From contig CAXKVF010000082.1 in NCBI GenBank assembly GCA_964057225.1, positions 309,411-373,410 of the forward strand: DNA of 64,000 nucleotides, given 5' to 3'. Under the pieces are notes generated by a model. That model was not told the DNA's origin and did not search any database. It was given only the letters and a program-made list of their open reading frames with translations. Both the position numbers and the translations under genes were made by a program. Source of the stretch: Auanema rhodensis (taxonomy: Eukaryota > Nematoda > Chromadorea > Rhabditida > Rhabditidae). Of this stretch, positions 63,889 through 64,000 are shown in pieces; the first letter of the stretch is position 1, and each line of letters begins with the position of its first letter.

Positions 63889-64000
63889 CATACCAAGTGC
63901 ACATCACGTGTACATTTAATTAGCATAAATTAAAGTTCACGTAAATTTCAAAGTCATGGGTTACCATGAAGCAATATCAATAAAAATTTGTTTTTAGACT
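63889..64000 (+). repeat. Terminal partial monomer (G type) with one inserted G
   Basis: The last 112 bp start a further monomer that is cut by the window edge. It reads 'catgggttacc' in place of 'catggttacc', an added G within 63958-63960. The insertion lengthens the CATGGT-T-ACCATG dyad asymmetrically. The array evidently continues to the right. Confidence 0.85.

Larger units (their letters stand above)
1..64000 (+). repeat. 176-bp tandem satellite array, 363.6 monomers, single orientation
   Basis: The segment beginning 'cataccaagtgcacatcacg' at base 1 recurs at 177, 353, 529 and so on every 176 bp to the last copy at 63889. The line pattern repeats exactly every 2,640 bp (15 monomers), which confirms the period. 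All copies are in the same orientation, and most differ from their neighbours at only a few sites. GC is about 32% (56 of 176 in the N-type monomer), with five CpGs. Because 176 is not divisible by 3, any reading frame shifts at each monomer, and no long ORF exists on either strand. Length, AT-richness, head-to-tail order and HOR structure are typical of eukaryotic centromeric or pericentromeric satellites. That role is inferred. I do not recognise the family. Neither array edge is in the window. Confidence 0.98.
47873..64000 (+). repeat. Array domain III (monomers 273-364): N-rich with 57g/140g/137c markers
   Basis: N monomers dominate. Domain-specific markers are 57g ('acgtaagtttc'), often with 140g ('ttttgagaacc'), 137c with 84t ('aatttcgaaaacc', 'aacctatat'), and 'atgtgg' (124t). 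Markers 13g, 18t, 19t, 165a and 118a/139g are absent. All three single-base indels that I found in the window lie here. Between 49281 and 51216 private substitutions are more frequent than elsewhere (for example 'gtgtaaatt' at 49633 and 50865, 'gtgttcatt' at 50337, 'cacataaat' at 50689), while the end is very uniform. Confidence 0.75.

Noticed and set aside
1-64000. CRISPR array
   Set aside because: The repeats are contiguous with no unique spacers, and the unit is 176 bp, far above CRISPR repeat size.
1-64000. CENP-B box in the monomer
   Set aside because: I found no match to the core pattern TTCG....A..CGGG on either strand; the closest CpG-containing stretches ('aaaccgcatc', 'agcgagtt') do not fit.
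1-64000. Known 170-180 bp satellites such as human alpha satellite, Arabidopsis 178-bp or Brassica CentBr 176-bp
   Set aside because: The length is similar but the sequence does not resemble what I know of these; for example there is no AAGCTT site. A length match alone is not evidence, and a database search is needed to exclude remote similarity.
1-64000. Telomeric repeats or rDNA intergenic spacer
   Set aside because: No TTAGGG or TTTAGGG type runs occur, and no rRNA sequence or spacer promoter borders the array within the window.

Overview
The whole 64 kb window is one uninterrupted tandem satellite DNA array. A monomer of 176 bp (about 32% GC) is repeated head to tail in one orientation, 363 complete copies plus a final partial copy of 112 bp. 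I found no gene, RNA gene, transposon, spacer or unique flanking sequence. The array runs off both ends of the window. Monomer n starts at 1+176(n-1) up to n=306; after a 1-bp deletion near 53815 starts shift by -1, and a 1-bp insertion at 55073 restores the phase. A nucleosome-sized, AT-rich satellite with higher-order repeats (HORs) points to a eukaryotic chromosome, most likely centromeric or pericentromeric heterochromatin of a plant or animal. The species cannot be named from the sequence, and I do not recognise the monomer as a known family.

Monomers differ at a few diagnostic sites (monomer coordinates, c of 'cataccaagt' = 1). I use these codes: N = 'atgaacc' at 77-83; G = 'atgaagc' (82g); C = 'atgcacc' (80c); P = 80c plus 58a; T = 79t plus 130a. 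Added tags give extra substitutions, for example 13g, 18t, 19t, 57g, 118a/139g, 138a, 154c, 165a.

The order of these types divides the array into three domains. Domain I (1-8272) opens with a C/N dimer alternation, then a 9-monomer HOR (1,584 bp) present twice, and it alone carries monomers with a perfect 16-bp palindrome. Domain II (8273-47872) is the most diverse. A block of about 12.5-12.8 kb with a recognisable monomer order occurs three times (starting near 9329, 21825 and 34673), with nested 3-, 5-, 6- and 10-monomer HORs. Domain III (47873-64000) is marked by 57g, 140g and 137c variants and ends in a very homogeneous run of N monomers (61777-63712).

Each monomer holds several short dyads: two perfect CACGTG sites, a decayed third CACGT site, CATGGT-T-ACCATG, and an AT-rich inverted repeat, plus an A/T-tract region likely to bend. 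The three CACGT sites lie 32 and 33 bp apart across the monomer junction. Whether any of these bind a protein cannot be read from sequence. The main value of the window is as a record of satellite evolution by unequal exchange and segmental amplification.
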